From JASJBU01 sp965372385 (GTDB lineage Bacteria; Pseudomonadota; Gammaproteobacteria; Chromatiales; Chromatiaceae): a DNA stretch of 6,390 bases. The position numbers and the translations under genes are program-made. Where the stretch lies: the NCBI GenBank assembly GCA_965372385.1, contig CBDVCD010000208.1, forward strand, positions 1 to 6,390, written 5' to 3'. The notes below the pieces were generated by a model. The model was given only the letters and a program-made list of their open reading frames with translations. It did no database searches and had not been told where the DNA came from. How positions within the stretch are numbered: position 1 is the first letter of the stretch; the number at the start of each line of letters is the position of its first letter. This document shows, piece after piece, positions 1 through 6,334 of the stretch.

Positions 1-276
1 CTCCACGGATGCGTAAATGGTAGGCGTTCGCCAGGTTGTGCTGGCTCGCCGCCCACTGTTCCGGGTAGGCCTCGCGTGTATACACCTCTTGCGCCTGCTC
101 GTGGTGGTGAATCGCCTGCTCGAGGTTATCGGCCCGCTCTCCACGGATGCGTAATTGGTAGGCGATCGCCAGGTTGTGCTGGGTCGCCGCACACTGTTCC
201 GGGTAGGCCTCGCGTGTATACACCTCTTGCGCCTGCTCGTAGTGGTGAATCGCCTGCTCGAGGTTATCAGCCCGAG
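1..276 (-). repeat. Tandem 138-bp TPR-coding repeats
   Basis: Positions 1-138 and 139-276 are direct tandem copies with a 138-bp period, which is 46 codons. By eye they differ at about 8 positions (about 94% identity). Each copy carries the landmarks ccacggatgcgtaa, gccaggttgtgctgg, gggtaggcctcgcgtgt and atcgcctgctcgaggttatc. Since both code for the same repeat unit at nearly the same codons, recent duplication or gene conversion is likely. The array continues past the left edge. Confidence 0.9.
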
Positions 277-643
277 TACCTTGCGTGTTCTGAGCAAGGC
301 TGCTTGCCAATTCGTTGTGCAGTGTGCCCCAAATCTCAGTGTTCTTTTCCCTGCTGGTTGATGCCAGTGCTAGGCGGCATAGTTCGATACGCCGTGGCAT
401 TTCCGTTAGGCTTCTTGCCGGTTGGGAGAGTTCCTCGATGATGGAGTCTAAATCAGGGGGGATGCTGGTGCGGTCTTGGCGGGGAGACTGTTGTAGCGCA
501 GCCAGTAACTCTGGGTGTTTCTTCAACTCGCGGTTAAACGACTCTTCGTCGTGTGCGCTCTGTAGGATGGCGACAATGGTCTGCTGCTGTTCCGGGGTCA
601 GACCAGCTAAGAGCGCTGACCACTCTGGTGGTAAATCGGGCAT
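2..643 (-). CDS. TPR-repeat protein, N-terminal 214 residues (3' end off the window)
   Basis: A frame open from ATG 643 to the left edge begins MPDLPPEWSALLAGL. Residues 1 to about 120 are not repetitive: predicted helices rich in Glu and Gln, with a segment around residues 58-70 (SIPPDLDSIIEE) that looks like a linker. From about residue 123 the protein becomes tandem 46-residue TPR-like units (RADNLEQAIHHYEQA, VYTREAYPEQ, ATQHNLAIAYQLRIRGE), and it leaves the window inside the second full unit. Such arrays are usually protein-binding scaffolds and often precede a C-terminal CHAT protease domain, which cannot be checked here. The gene follows the hydrolase by 55 nt in the same direction, so it is probably the last visible gene of the operon. 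ATG 643 is preferred because AAGGAG lies 11 nt upstream. An in-frame ATG at 667 would add eight residues but has no ribosome binding site of its own. The protein is probably cytoplasmic, as no signal peptide is visible. The coding call is firm and the function is inferred. Confidence 0.85.
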   Translation of the reverse strand, partial: MPDLPPEWSALLAGLTPEQQQTIVAILQSAHDEESFNRELKKHPELLAALQQSPRQDRTSIPPDLDSIIEELSQPARSLTEMPRRIELCRLALASTSREKNTEIWGTLHNELASSLAQNTQGTRADNLEQAIHHYEQAQEVYTREAYPEQCAATQHNLAIAYQLRIRGERADNLEQAIHHHEQAQEVYTREAYPEQWAASQHNLANAYHLRIRG

Positions 644-654
644 GACGTCAAAAT

Positions 655-660
655 CTCCTT
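655..660 (-). promoter_or_regulatory. Ribosome binding site of the left-edge TPR gene
   Basis: The minus strand reads AAGGAG, 11 nt upstream of ATG 643. It decides the start: a longer reading from ATG 667 would place this motif inside its own codons (ATG GAT AAA GGA GAT) and has no purine-rich motif in front of it. Confidence 0.7.
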
Positions 661-698
661 TATCCATGGGTTTGCTCAATGCGTACAGCCGTCGCCGA

Positions 699-2216
699 TC
701 AAGCCAACCAGTGTAACAATTGGACTCGTGTTTCCGACTGTCGGAACAAATGAGAGTGAAAAACGCCTTTCTCTTTATCAAACGCGAGTAGCCTTAAGGA
801 AGGGAAGTCTCCACCGGACCACTCGCTCACTCCATCCGTTGGGACCACTAAGTCATTTTTCATGTCGCCAAAAACAAAGTCCATGCCGGTGTCGGCCAGG
901 CGCATAATGGAACGTAAGCCCTCTGGCGGTTCATAGTCGGCCTGGATCGCAGCATCCGCGTCTCCAGGGATATCCTGCAGGAGCGGTAACAGGCTGCTCT
1001 CAGGCTGCTGATCATCTAGGCCCGGGAGCTGAGGCATTACATCGCTGATGAGCAACTTGGCCGTTGCGAGAACCGCATCCACGGTGACATCCACGACCTC
1101 CGGCAAGAGGTTGGTGGCCGTCATCATAGTTTCCAAGTATGTTTTAAGGTGCGTCGGCTGCGCGAGTACGGTGCCGTTGTTGGGTGCGCCGCCAAAGATA
1201 ATGCGATTAACGTTCACCTGTACGCCATCGGGAAGACGCCACTGTTTACCCCATTCCTCAAGCTCCGTACCGTACTGACCTCGCTCTGCATCGTAAAGGA
1301 ATCGTTGTTTCAGCTGCGTCTCATCCATATCACGCAGGGCGCGAGCAACCAGTCCACCACGGCTATGGCAAATGATGTCGAAGTTATGTATTCCGGGGGA
1401 CAATTTATCGTACAGCTGCATGATATTGGTTGCCACACCGGTCGCTAGCGTGGCGTGATCAAAGCCATAGATGTGCTCGCCGTAACGGCCATGTAACGTT
1501 GACATAAATTGATCATCTTCAGGAATGCCGCTAAAGGCAGCCGCTACCCGGCTGAACGTGCCGTGAATGAACAGCAACGACTTATCCGCAGATGGGATGT
1601 GTTCGAGAGAAGATTTCAGGCCAGCTAAAAAAAGCGTCTCCCTATCCAGCACTCTAAGCGGCCGATACTTATTCTCCCAGTACCGCACCAGGGGGGGACC
1701 TACGAGCCGCGCAGCCATTCCTAGCACCTTCCAGCCGATGACCTTGAATACCTTCTTGGCGATCATTCCACCTACACCCCTAACCGGCGCAGCGTCAATG
1801 GTTCGGGCTCCCGGCCTACGGATGGGAACATCGAAGCGTAGCGTCTGTTCGCCTCCTGCGCGCATGCCCGAGGGTGGACTGCGCTCGAGCTGCGGCGAGT
1901 GGAAACTCACGCCACCTTCCTCATCGAAATACAGAAGCAGACGCCCGTCTTCTTGATAGCCGCCAGGCGCATAGAGAGCGATCCGTTTTTCCTGCTCCCG
2001 CTCCGGACGTTGGTCTTGCAGGATTACCGTGCCCATTTCCCTCACATCGGCCGACTGCAGTACCGCCGGTGACAATCCAGGCCCACCACTTCGTGTACCC
2101 GGCGCGGCCCCGGGAAATGTCGAGATGTCCGCATCCAGGCTATCGGATACTAGCACAAACCCAAGTTCTGCCAGTTGTACTGGTTGGCCGTCAGAGCGGA
2201 GTCGTATTTGTGTCAT
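699..2216 (-). CDS. Alpha/beta hydrolase, lipase/PGAP1-like (DUF7379-like)
   Basis: A 505-residue protein with the marks of a serine alpha/beta hydrolase. The oxyanion strand and loop SLLFIHGTFS has His218-Gly219. The nucleophile elbow IICHSRGGLVAR places Ser285 in a CHSRG motif, with Cys where GxSxG has its first Gly. A later NDLVVP offers Asp455, and GVFHSHLF offers His487 and His489 as acid and base. This order fits lipases and esterases, probably acting on an acyl ester or lipid; the real substrate is unknown. The first 130 or so residues are an extra domain without a recognised fold. Residues 147-180 (MIAKKVFKVIGWKVLGMAARL) are hydrophobic and basic, as in an amphipathic membrane-contacting helix. 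No signal peptide is seen. The start is supported by GAGGA 9 nt upstream, within the end of the preceding CHAT gene, whose stop is 5 nt away, so translation is probably coupled. Its place beside CHAT proteases suggests an effector or a protease target, which is inference. The assignment to DUF7379 is from memory of the HSRGG pattern. Confidence 0.88.
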   Translation of the reverse strand: MTQIRLRSDGQPVQLAELGFVLVSDSLDADISTFPGAAPGTRSGGPGLSPAVLQSADVREMGTVILQDQRPEREQEKRIALYAPGGYQEDGRLLLYFDEEGGVSFHSPQLERSPPSGMRAGGEQTLRFDVPIRRPGARTIDAAPVRGVGGMIAKKVFKVIGWKVLGMAARLVGPPLVRYWENKYRPLRVLDRETLFLAGLKSSLEHIPSADKSLLFIHGTFSRVAAAFSGIPEDDQFMSTLHGRYGEHIYGFDHATLATGVATNIMQLYDKLSPGIHNFDIICHSRGGLVARALRDMDETQLKQRFLYDAERGQYGTELEEWGKQWRLPDGVQVNVNRIIFGGAPNNGTVLAQPTHLKTYLETMMTATNLLPEVVDVTVDAVLATAKLLISDVMPQLPGLDDQQPESSLLPLLQDIPGDADAAIQADYEPPEGLRSIMRLADTGMDFVFGDMKNDLVVPTDGVSEWSGGDFPSLRLLAFDKEKGVFHSHLFRQSETRVQLLHWLA

Positions 2217-2221
2217 AGTGT

Positions 2222-4363
2222 TTATTCCTCAAAAGGGGTGTAGGTGATCTTAGCCAACGGGTGGCCGAGATAGAGATACGCCAGATAGGTGAATAGTTGG
2301 TTGTTCTCACTGAACTTAGCCCGTATTCTGCGCATCACCTCACCGAGTTGGAGACCTTCATCGAGCGCCTGCGTGTAGAAGGACTGACAGATGTCGAAGG
2401 CGTGCTCGTCGTACACACTCCAAAGTGGGCCGATGTAGCTCTTGTACTGCTGGTTGAGCAGCGCGCGCCCCCACCCACCATTGCTGCCCAACGGGCCAGG
2501 GGCGGCACGCCCCACGTTACAGGCGTTGAAAAAGGCAAGGACGGGTCTCAGTTTGCCGAGACGGTTGCCCAAGTCGGTGTTGGCGCTATTAATGTCAAAG
2601 AACGCTTGACGATCAGTCAGCACCAGCCAGTTGCGACGCAATTTGTCTGTGCAGCAGTCGCCATGGCCCGCGAAATGCAAAATCCCGGTGCCGCCGGTAG
2701 GCTGACCAGTCCTCATGAATGAGATGAAATCATCCGGGCGGTCAGGGAGTTCACGTGGACGGTAGTGTTCATGTTCCAACAGAAACTGTTTTTCCGCCTG
2801 CGCCTGGGGCAATGGCTGGTGCTTATACGTGGGTGCTGCCAACACGAATCCCCGCAAGTCTAGTGCCGTTTCAGGAATAGCACTGCCCGATTCCAGCAAC
2901 CAGCGCCCCACACAGTGGGCGGAACCTAGCAAGGGAGGGATCTTGTCATTGCTGACCTGCTCCGAAACCGGCATCAATTCCCACGGCACGTGAGTGTCTG
3001 CTGTAATGAATAGGATGGCAAAACCTTCCGGCTCCCCCCCCTGCGTACAGTGACGTTCGAGGGCTAGCGCGTACAGCGTCCAAAACTCCGGGGGCGCATT
3101 ACGCCGAAGCGTAAGCAGGTTGTTGAAAAGTATATTGATCGAGAGCCTCTTCAGGCAACCGGTCTTGTCCATATGATCTTCGGGCCAATCGCCGGGCATG
3201 CCGAAGGGCGCCAAATACTCCTTGACGAATTCTTCGGCCCCCAAGTTGCGGCTTATGTACTCCCCTTCGGGAAAATCACTGGGGGCGAGGTAGGTCGAAA
3301 CTATCTCCCACAGTAAACCATCCCGCTCGGGAATTTCCGAGATGGTAATCGTGAGGTGAACAGGAGGATCGCCTGGACGATAGCTGACTGGGGTAGGAAT
3401 CGGCTGGACGCGCACCTCGCCACGTTCATCAAGGGGATAACCGGGCGTGGGTGGAAAGGCATTGAGTGGCGTCTTGGCAACGGCTTCATCGTGCAACACT
3501 TCCACCCGACGTGCGGCCTGACCCAATACCTGCCCGTTCAGCAGGAACTGGACCCGCAACGCTGAAAAATAACGTTCCTCGAAGCGATCTTGCGCTAGCA
3601 AGCTGAATGTAACGACGCTCGAGGACGCTGCCTGGGGGTAGAAATCGATTTCCCGTACCCAGCCCTGTATGTGTTCGCTGGCCGCGAGGTCGAAGTCGGG
3701 TGCAGTGAGCATCACTTGGATTTTTTTGACCACCTCTCCCGCTTCAACGGGAATCTGCAACTCGGGTGTGGAAAGATAGCTTCCACCGGGCTGCGGCTGG
3801 TCCGAGAGTTTCACCTTGAGGTGGTACGGCTTGCTAAGGTAGGCATGATCGTCTCCCAGCAGATTGGGGTGGCTGGTGACAGTTTGTGCTCTAGCAGGCG
3901 AGGTGGGATGCCGCAATTTAGTTTCTGCCGCAGCTTGCTCTGAGGCGGGTTCGATGGCGAGCGCCAGTGCTTTGGCAACAGACCTTAATTCCTCGGCGCT
4001 GCGTTCGGGCACATCCGACTCATCCTCGGTATCTGAACTCGTGGTGCTGAGTTCCATCAACCGCGACTCGCGAGTGGTTGGATCGATTATCTCGACAGAT
4101 CGGGTGTCGGGTGTGATTTTCTGTGCCTGCTGACCCGCCTGCTGAAAGAGTTCTCGTACCAATGCATTGGCAGGCGTTCCTTCCAGGGCACGATAGATGC
4201 GATGAACCCGCGCAGCGAGTTTATGGGCATCGTCTTCGACAATCAGGTCAGTCAGCAATGGCAATAACTTCTCCCCCATCGCACTCCACTCCTCGCCCAG
4301 CAGGGTTTCCAGGCGATCGAGATGAACCAACAAGGCTTGAATGAAAAGGATGTTCTTGAGCAT
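2222..4363 (-). CDS. CHAT-domain (caspase-like) protease with beta-rich middle domain
   Basis: An intact 713-residue protein ending in a CHAT domain, a clan CD cysteine peptidase related to caspases and separases. The domain spans roughly residues 440-705. It opens with the typical PWELMPV strand (about 460). The catalytic His is in LHFAGHGDC (His567; the other His is 563) and the catalytic Cys in FFNACNVGR (Cys615). The end GPLWSVYDEHA, LGEVMRRIRAKF and YLYLGHPLAKI also fits CHAT. Residues 1-80 are predicted helical (LLVHLDRLETLLGEEW) and could be a small adaptor or death-like domain. About 85-175 is a low-complexity acidic and Ser/Thr-rich linker. About 178-290 alternates short strands (HLKVKLSD, ELQIPVEAGEVVKKIQVML), a probable beta-sandwich. 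There are no TPR repeats, unlike its upstream neighbour. ATG 4363 has AAGGAG 11 nt upstream. The gene sits 46 nt after the broken TPR-CHAT gene and 5 nt before the hydrolase. Protease activity is expected from the intact dyad; the substrate is unknown. Confidence 0.9.
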   Translation of the reverse strand: MLKNILFIQALLVHLDRLETLLGEEWSAMGEKLLPLLTDLIVEDDAHKLAARVHRIYRALEGTPANALVRELFQQAGQQAQKITPDTRSVEIIDPTTRESRLMELSTTSSDTEDESDVPERSAEELRSVAKALALAIEPASEQAAAETKLRHPTSPARAQTVTSHPNLLGDDHAYLSKPYHLKVKLSDQPQPGGSYLSTPELQIPVEAGEVVKKIQVMLTAPDFDLAASEHIQGWVREIDFYPQAASSSVVTFSLLAQDRFEERYFSALRVQFLLNGQVLGQAARRVEVLHDEAVAKTPLNAFPPTPGYPLDERGEVRVQPIPTPVSYRPGDPPVHLTITISEIPERDGLLWEIVSTYLAPSDFPEGEYISRNLGAEEFVKEYLAPFGMPGDWPEDHMDKTGCLKRLSINILFNNLLTLRRNAPPEFWTLYALALERHCTQGGEPEGFAILFITADTHVPWELMPVSEQVSNDKIPPLLGSAHCVGRWLLESGSAIPETALDLRGFVLAAPTYKHQPLPQAQAEKQFLLEHEHYRPRELPDRPDDFISFMRTGQPTGGTGILHFAGHGDCCTDKLRRNWLVLTDRQAFFDINSANTDLGNRLGKLRPVLAFFNACNVGRAAPGPLGSNGGWGRALLNQQYKSYIGPLWSVYDEHAFDICQSFYTQALDEGLQLGEVMRRIRAKFSENNQLFTYLAYLYLGHPLAKITYTPFEE
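2226..2230 (-). promoter_or_regulatory. Ribosome binding site of the hydrolase gene, inside the upstream CHAT gene
   Basis: The minus strand reads GAGGA 9 nt before ATG 2216. It overlaps the last sense codons and stop of the upstream gene (GAG GAA TAA). This arrangement points to translational coupling, so the CHAT protease and hydrolase would be made together. Confidence 0.65.
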
Positions 4364-4374
4364 GAGTTGAGTTT

Positions 4375-4380
4375 CTCCTT
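4375..4380 (-). promoter_or_regulatory. Ribosome binding site of the intact CHAT gene
   Basis: The minus strand reads AAGGAG within CAGGAAGGAGAAA, 11 nt before ATG 4363. The sequence and spacing match the site of the left-edge TPR gene, which suggests the genes share one translation style. Confidence 0.7.
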
Positions 4381-4394
4381 CCTGTTGATGACTG

Positions 4395-4424
4395 TGTATA
4401 CGTACTAACCTACGCCCCGCTCAA
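4395..4424 (-). promoter_or_regulatory. Candidate weak sigma70-type promoter before the intact CHAT gene
   Basis: On the minus strand TTGAGC (4424-4419) and TATACA (4400-4395) are 18 nt apart, each matching four of six consensus bases. Transcription would start about 25-30 nt before the ATG and leave room for the ribosome binding site. The -35 half overlaps the last codons of the broken TPR-CHAT gene. It could keep the downstream genes expressed although the upstream gene is truncated. Such weak matches are common by chance. Confidence 0.3.
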
Positions 4425-5456
4425 CGTAAATCCGGCCCAAAAATAGGGGTGGGCGAAAGGTTGATGTGCTGGGTCTGCTTCATTGGCGAAACGGGCATAG
4501 TATTCGGAGGCGGATGTGATAGGTATGCTTATTTGGTCACCCAGCGCATCCTCCTCCAGTCCGGCTAAGCGCTTCGCCAACTCGCCGGCAGTGACATCGC
4601 GCAACCAAGTATGCGCCTGTTGCAGCGCATCAGCAATGGCAAAACCTTTATTCAGATGAAGCTGATAAAAGTGTTCCATCGGCAGCATGGTGGAAAGATC
4701 ACTCACCGCCCATAGGGTGCTGATCACAGCTGGCGCACCCGCTTGCAGGAATCCCGCTGGGAGGCCGAGGTACTCGTCTGGCGACTCGTTGAACTCGGTG
4801 ATGCCGGTCTCGCAGGCCGAGAGCGTGACCAGGCGGGTAGACGCCAAATTGAGGTGGCCAATGATTTGGGCCAGAGTCAGCGGCTCGCCATTGGCCAGGA
4901 CCAGGCCCGATTGCATGGGATCCTGCCAGTGGTAGAAGCCATGGCAGGCGAAGTGGAGGTAACTGGCTACTGCCTGTTTGACCGCATCCGACTGGGCGTC
5001 ATTTTCTATGAGGACATGGCTGTCCTGTTCGTCAAATAAGCGGGACACCTGTTCGCCTTCTGCCAGCGCGAACGCCAGGTCCCCGGTGGGGTTGATCACA
5101 GCGAACAGGGTGTGCATAGACCGTTGCTGATCGCGCAAGCGTTCCAGGCTTACATGCAGCGCGTAAGCACTGGGCACATAGATGACGGGGAAATCGTCAA
5201 GAAAATAACGCCGCTTGCCATCGACCTCACGCCAGGCCGCGTGCAGCGGCAATAGGCCAAGGCCCCCTTGGGGCATCAGCAAGACGTGCTTGGCATGCAG
5301 AGCTATGAGCCGCTCGGCAAGCGGCGCCAGCATTCGATCCCACAACACCTGCCCGGTGGATTCGATAGTGTCGAACCACGCGCGAGTATCCATGGTGGCA
5401 TTGTCTGCAGATCGGCTATCTTGAAATCTTCTAGCCAGAGCACCTGATCCAAACAC
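4410..5456 (-). CDS. C-terminal part of the broken TPR-CHAT gene (CHAT protease domain)
   Basis: This is the second frame of the interrupted gene. The frame is open from a GTG at 5456, but homologous-looking sequence starts only around ATG 5393 (327 residues from there). It contains a full CHAT core: LLMPQGGLGLLPLHAAW, catalytic His in LHFACHGFYHW (His codon at 4943-4941, residue 151 from ATG 5393) and catalytic Cys in LVTLSACETG (Cys codon at 4814-4812, residue 194). AVISTLWAVSDLST and PYFWAGFTLSGA follow. The catalytic residues are intact, so the break is recent or the fragment is still used. No ribosome binding site precedes ATG 5393 or GTG 5456, which argues against independent translation. 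Confidence 0.7.
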   Translation of the reverse strand: MFGSGALARRFQDSRSADNATMDTRAWFDTIESTGQVLWDRMLAPLAERLIALHAKHVLLMPQGGLGLLPLHAAWREVDGKRRYFLDDFPVIYVPSAYALHVSLERLRDQQRSMHTLFAVINPTGDLAFALAEGEQVSRLFDEQDSHVLIENDAQSDAVKQAVASYLHFACHGFYHWQDPMQSGLVLANGEPLTLAQIIGHLNLASTRLVTLSACETGITEFNESPDEYLGLPAGFLQAGAPAVISTLWAVSDLSTMLPMEHFYQLHLNKGFAIADALQQAHTWLRDVTAGELAKRLAGLEEDALGDQISIPITSASEYYARFANEADPAHQPFAHPYFWAGFTLSGA

Positions 5457-6334
5457 ACTGCTTGCAGTCCCGCTGGCACCACGAAGATCGCGCTGCCCTG
5501 CGAGGTGACGACAGGGGCGACCAGTACCGCGCCCGAGGGGATGAGGGCGAGGATCTGGGACAGCGCCAGTCCCTCGGGCATGAACGCCGGATGGGTTGCA
5601 CGGATGGCTTCAATGGCCGTGTTCAAGTCACTACGCGCCTGACGTAGCGTGTCGGCCAACACGCGCTTGTCGCGGTACTCAGGGGTGCCCGACGGCAGGC
5701 GCATTTCGGTGTCCAAGGCCCGTAGTGTCTCGCGCAGGTGGTGTAGTGTGTCCTGTTGTGCGGCAGGCAGGAGGCTAAGATCGACTTCATTGAGCGCCAT
5801 GGCCTGGGACAACAAGCGGATCTTGCCCTGCTCGAGCTGTGCCAAGGCCTCGCCCGCGCGGTCTAACTTGAGCAGGGCGTAGGCGGCATCGGCATAGAGC
5901 TCAGCGGTTTGTGCCACCTCTTCCTGTCTTCCCTTCTCAGTGTAAGCGCTGGACAATAACACCTGTTCTGTGTCGATGGCTTCACGGTAGGCCGCATGCG
6001 CCTTGGACCACTGGGACGCGCCGAAGTACAGCTTACCCAGATTGCTCTGCGTCCGTTGAAATTCGGTGGGAAACTGTTGCAGCGTGTACACATCGAGCGC
6101 CTGCTCGCAGTGGTGAATCGCCTGCTCGAGGTTATCGGCCCGCTCGCCACGGATGCGGTTCTTGTAGGCGTTTGCCAGGTTGTGCTGGCTCCGCGCCCAC
6201 TGTTCAGGGTAGGCCTCGCGAGTGTACACCTCGAGTGCCTGCGCGGAGTGGTGAAGCGCCTGCTCATAGTGGTGGATGGCCTGCTCGAGGTTATCGGCGC
6301 GCTCGCCACGGATGCGATTACTATAGGTGTTCGC
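5303..6334 (-). CDS. N-terminal part of the broken TPR-CHAT gene (TPR repeats and linker)
   Basis: This is the first reading frame of the interrupted gene, 343 codons from the IS junction to a stop at 5303. It starts mid-repeat (ANTYSNRIRGERADNLEQAI) and holds one further 46-residue TPR unit plus one carrying a 7-residue insertion. Then come more divergent helical repeats (NLGKLYFGASQWSKAHAAY, YADAAYALLKLDRAGEALAQ) and the linker that precedes CHAT domains, ending in strands GAVLVAPVV and AIFVVPAGLQAVCL. The last 35 or so residues after ADLQ are out-of-frame nonsense. No ATG start exists; the GTG at 6229 is the first usable start codon but has no convincing ribosome binding site. If translated, it would give a scaffold without a protease. 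Confidence 0.65.
   Translation of the reverse strand, partial: ANTYSNRIRGERADNLEQAIHHYEQALHHSAQALEVYTREAYPEQWARSQHNLANAYKNRIRGERADNLEQAIHHCEQALDVYTLQQFPTEFQRTQSNLGKLYFGASQWSKAHAAYREAIDTEQVLLSSAYTEKGRQEEVAQTAELYADAAYALLKLDRAGEALAQLEQGKIRLLSQAMALNEVDLSLLPAAQQDTLHHLRETLRALDTEMRLPSGTPEYRDKRVLADTLRQARSDLNTAIEAIRATHPAFMPEGLALSQILALIPSGAVLVAPVVTSQGSAIFVVPAGLQAVCLDQVLWLEDFKIADLQTMPPWILARGSTLSNPPGRCCGIECWRRLPSGS
6088..6334 (-). repeat. TPR-coding repeats of the broken gene, with a 21-bp internal duplication
   Basis: This array has the same unit as positions 1-276, in the same orientation. The landmark cgccacggatgcg recurs at about 6145 and 6304, 159 bp apart instead of 138. The extra 21 bp come from a local duplication: gtggtgaagcgcctgctc (from about 6249) and gtggtggatggcctgctc (from about 6270) lie side by side. 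In the protein this adds seven residues, giving HHYEQALHHSAQALEVYT instead of HHYEQALEVYT. The array breaks off at the transposase junction. Confidence 0.8.

Larger units (their letters stand above)
4410..6334 (-). pseudogene. TPR-CHAT protease gene, 5'-truncated and frameshifted
   Basis: Two overlapping open frames together make one TPR-CHAT protein: TPR-like repeats, a helical linker, then a CHAT domain up to the usual ending PYFWAGFTLSGA. Two lesions are visible. First, the frame is closed by TAG at 6337-6335, exactly where repeat coding gives way to transposase sequence, and no ATG follows in the array. The original start, N-terminus and further repeats are therefore missing. Second, near 5393-5410 coding moves to another frame: WLEDFKIADLQ ends sense in the first frame and DTRAWFDTIESTGQVLWDRM resumes in the second, as after a net loss of one base (mod 3). 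The resumed sequence seems to lack some residues normally found between these blocks, so a short deletion is possible. TPR-CHAT proteins are activated proteases in known systems such as Craspase. This copy probably makes no full-length enzyme. A sequencing indel at the frameshift is the main alternative. Confidence 0.8.

Noticed and set aside
1..276. Regularly spaced repeats resembling a CRISPR array
   Set aside because: The 138-bp units are contiguous, nearly identical along their whole length and translate in frame as TPR units. There are no distinct spacers.
643..667. Longer start at ATG 667 for the left-edge TPR gene
   Set aside because: It is in frame but has no ribosome binding site, while AAGGAG lies at good distance from ATG 643.
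644..698. Terminator between the hydrolase and the left TPR gene
   Set aside because: The 55-nt gap shows no convincing GC-rich hairpin followed by a T run on the minus strand, so read-through is more likely.
5393..5430. Programmed -1 ribosomal frameshift joining the TPR and CHAT halves
   Set aside because: The overlap has no X XXY YYZ slippery heptamer and no obvious stem-loop. The conserved sequence also appears to lack residues at the join, which fits mutation better.
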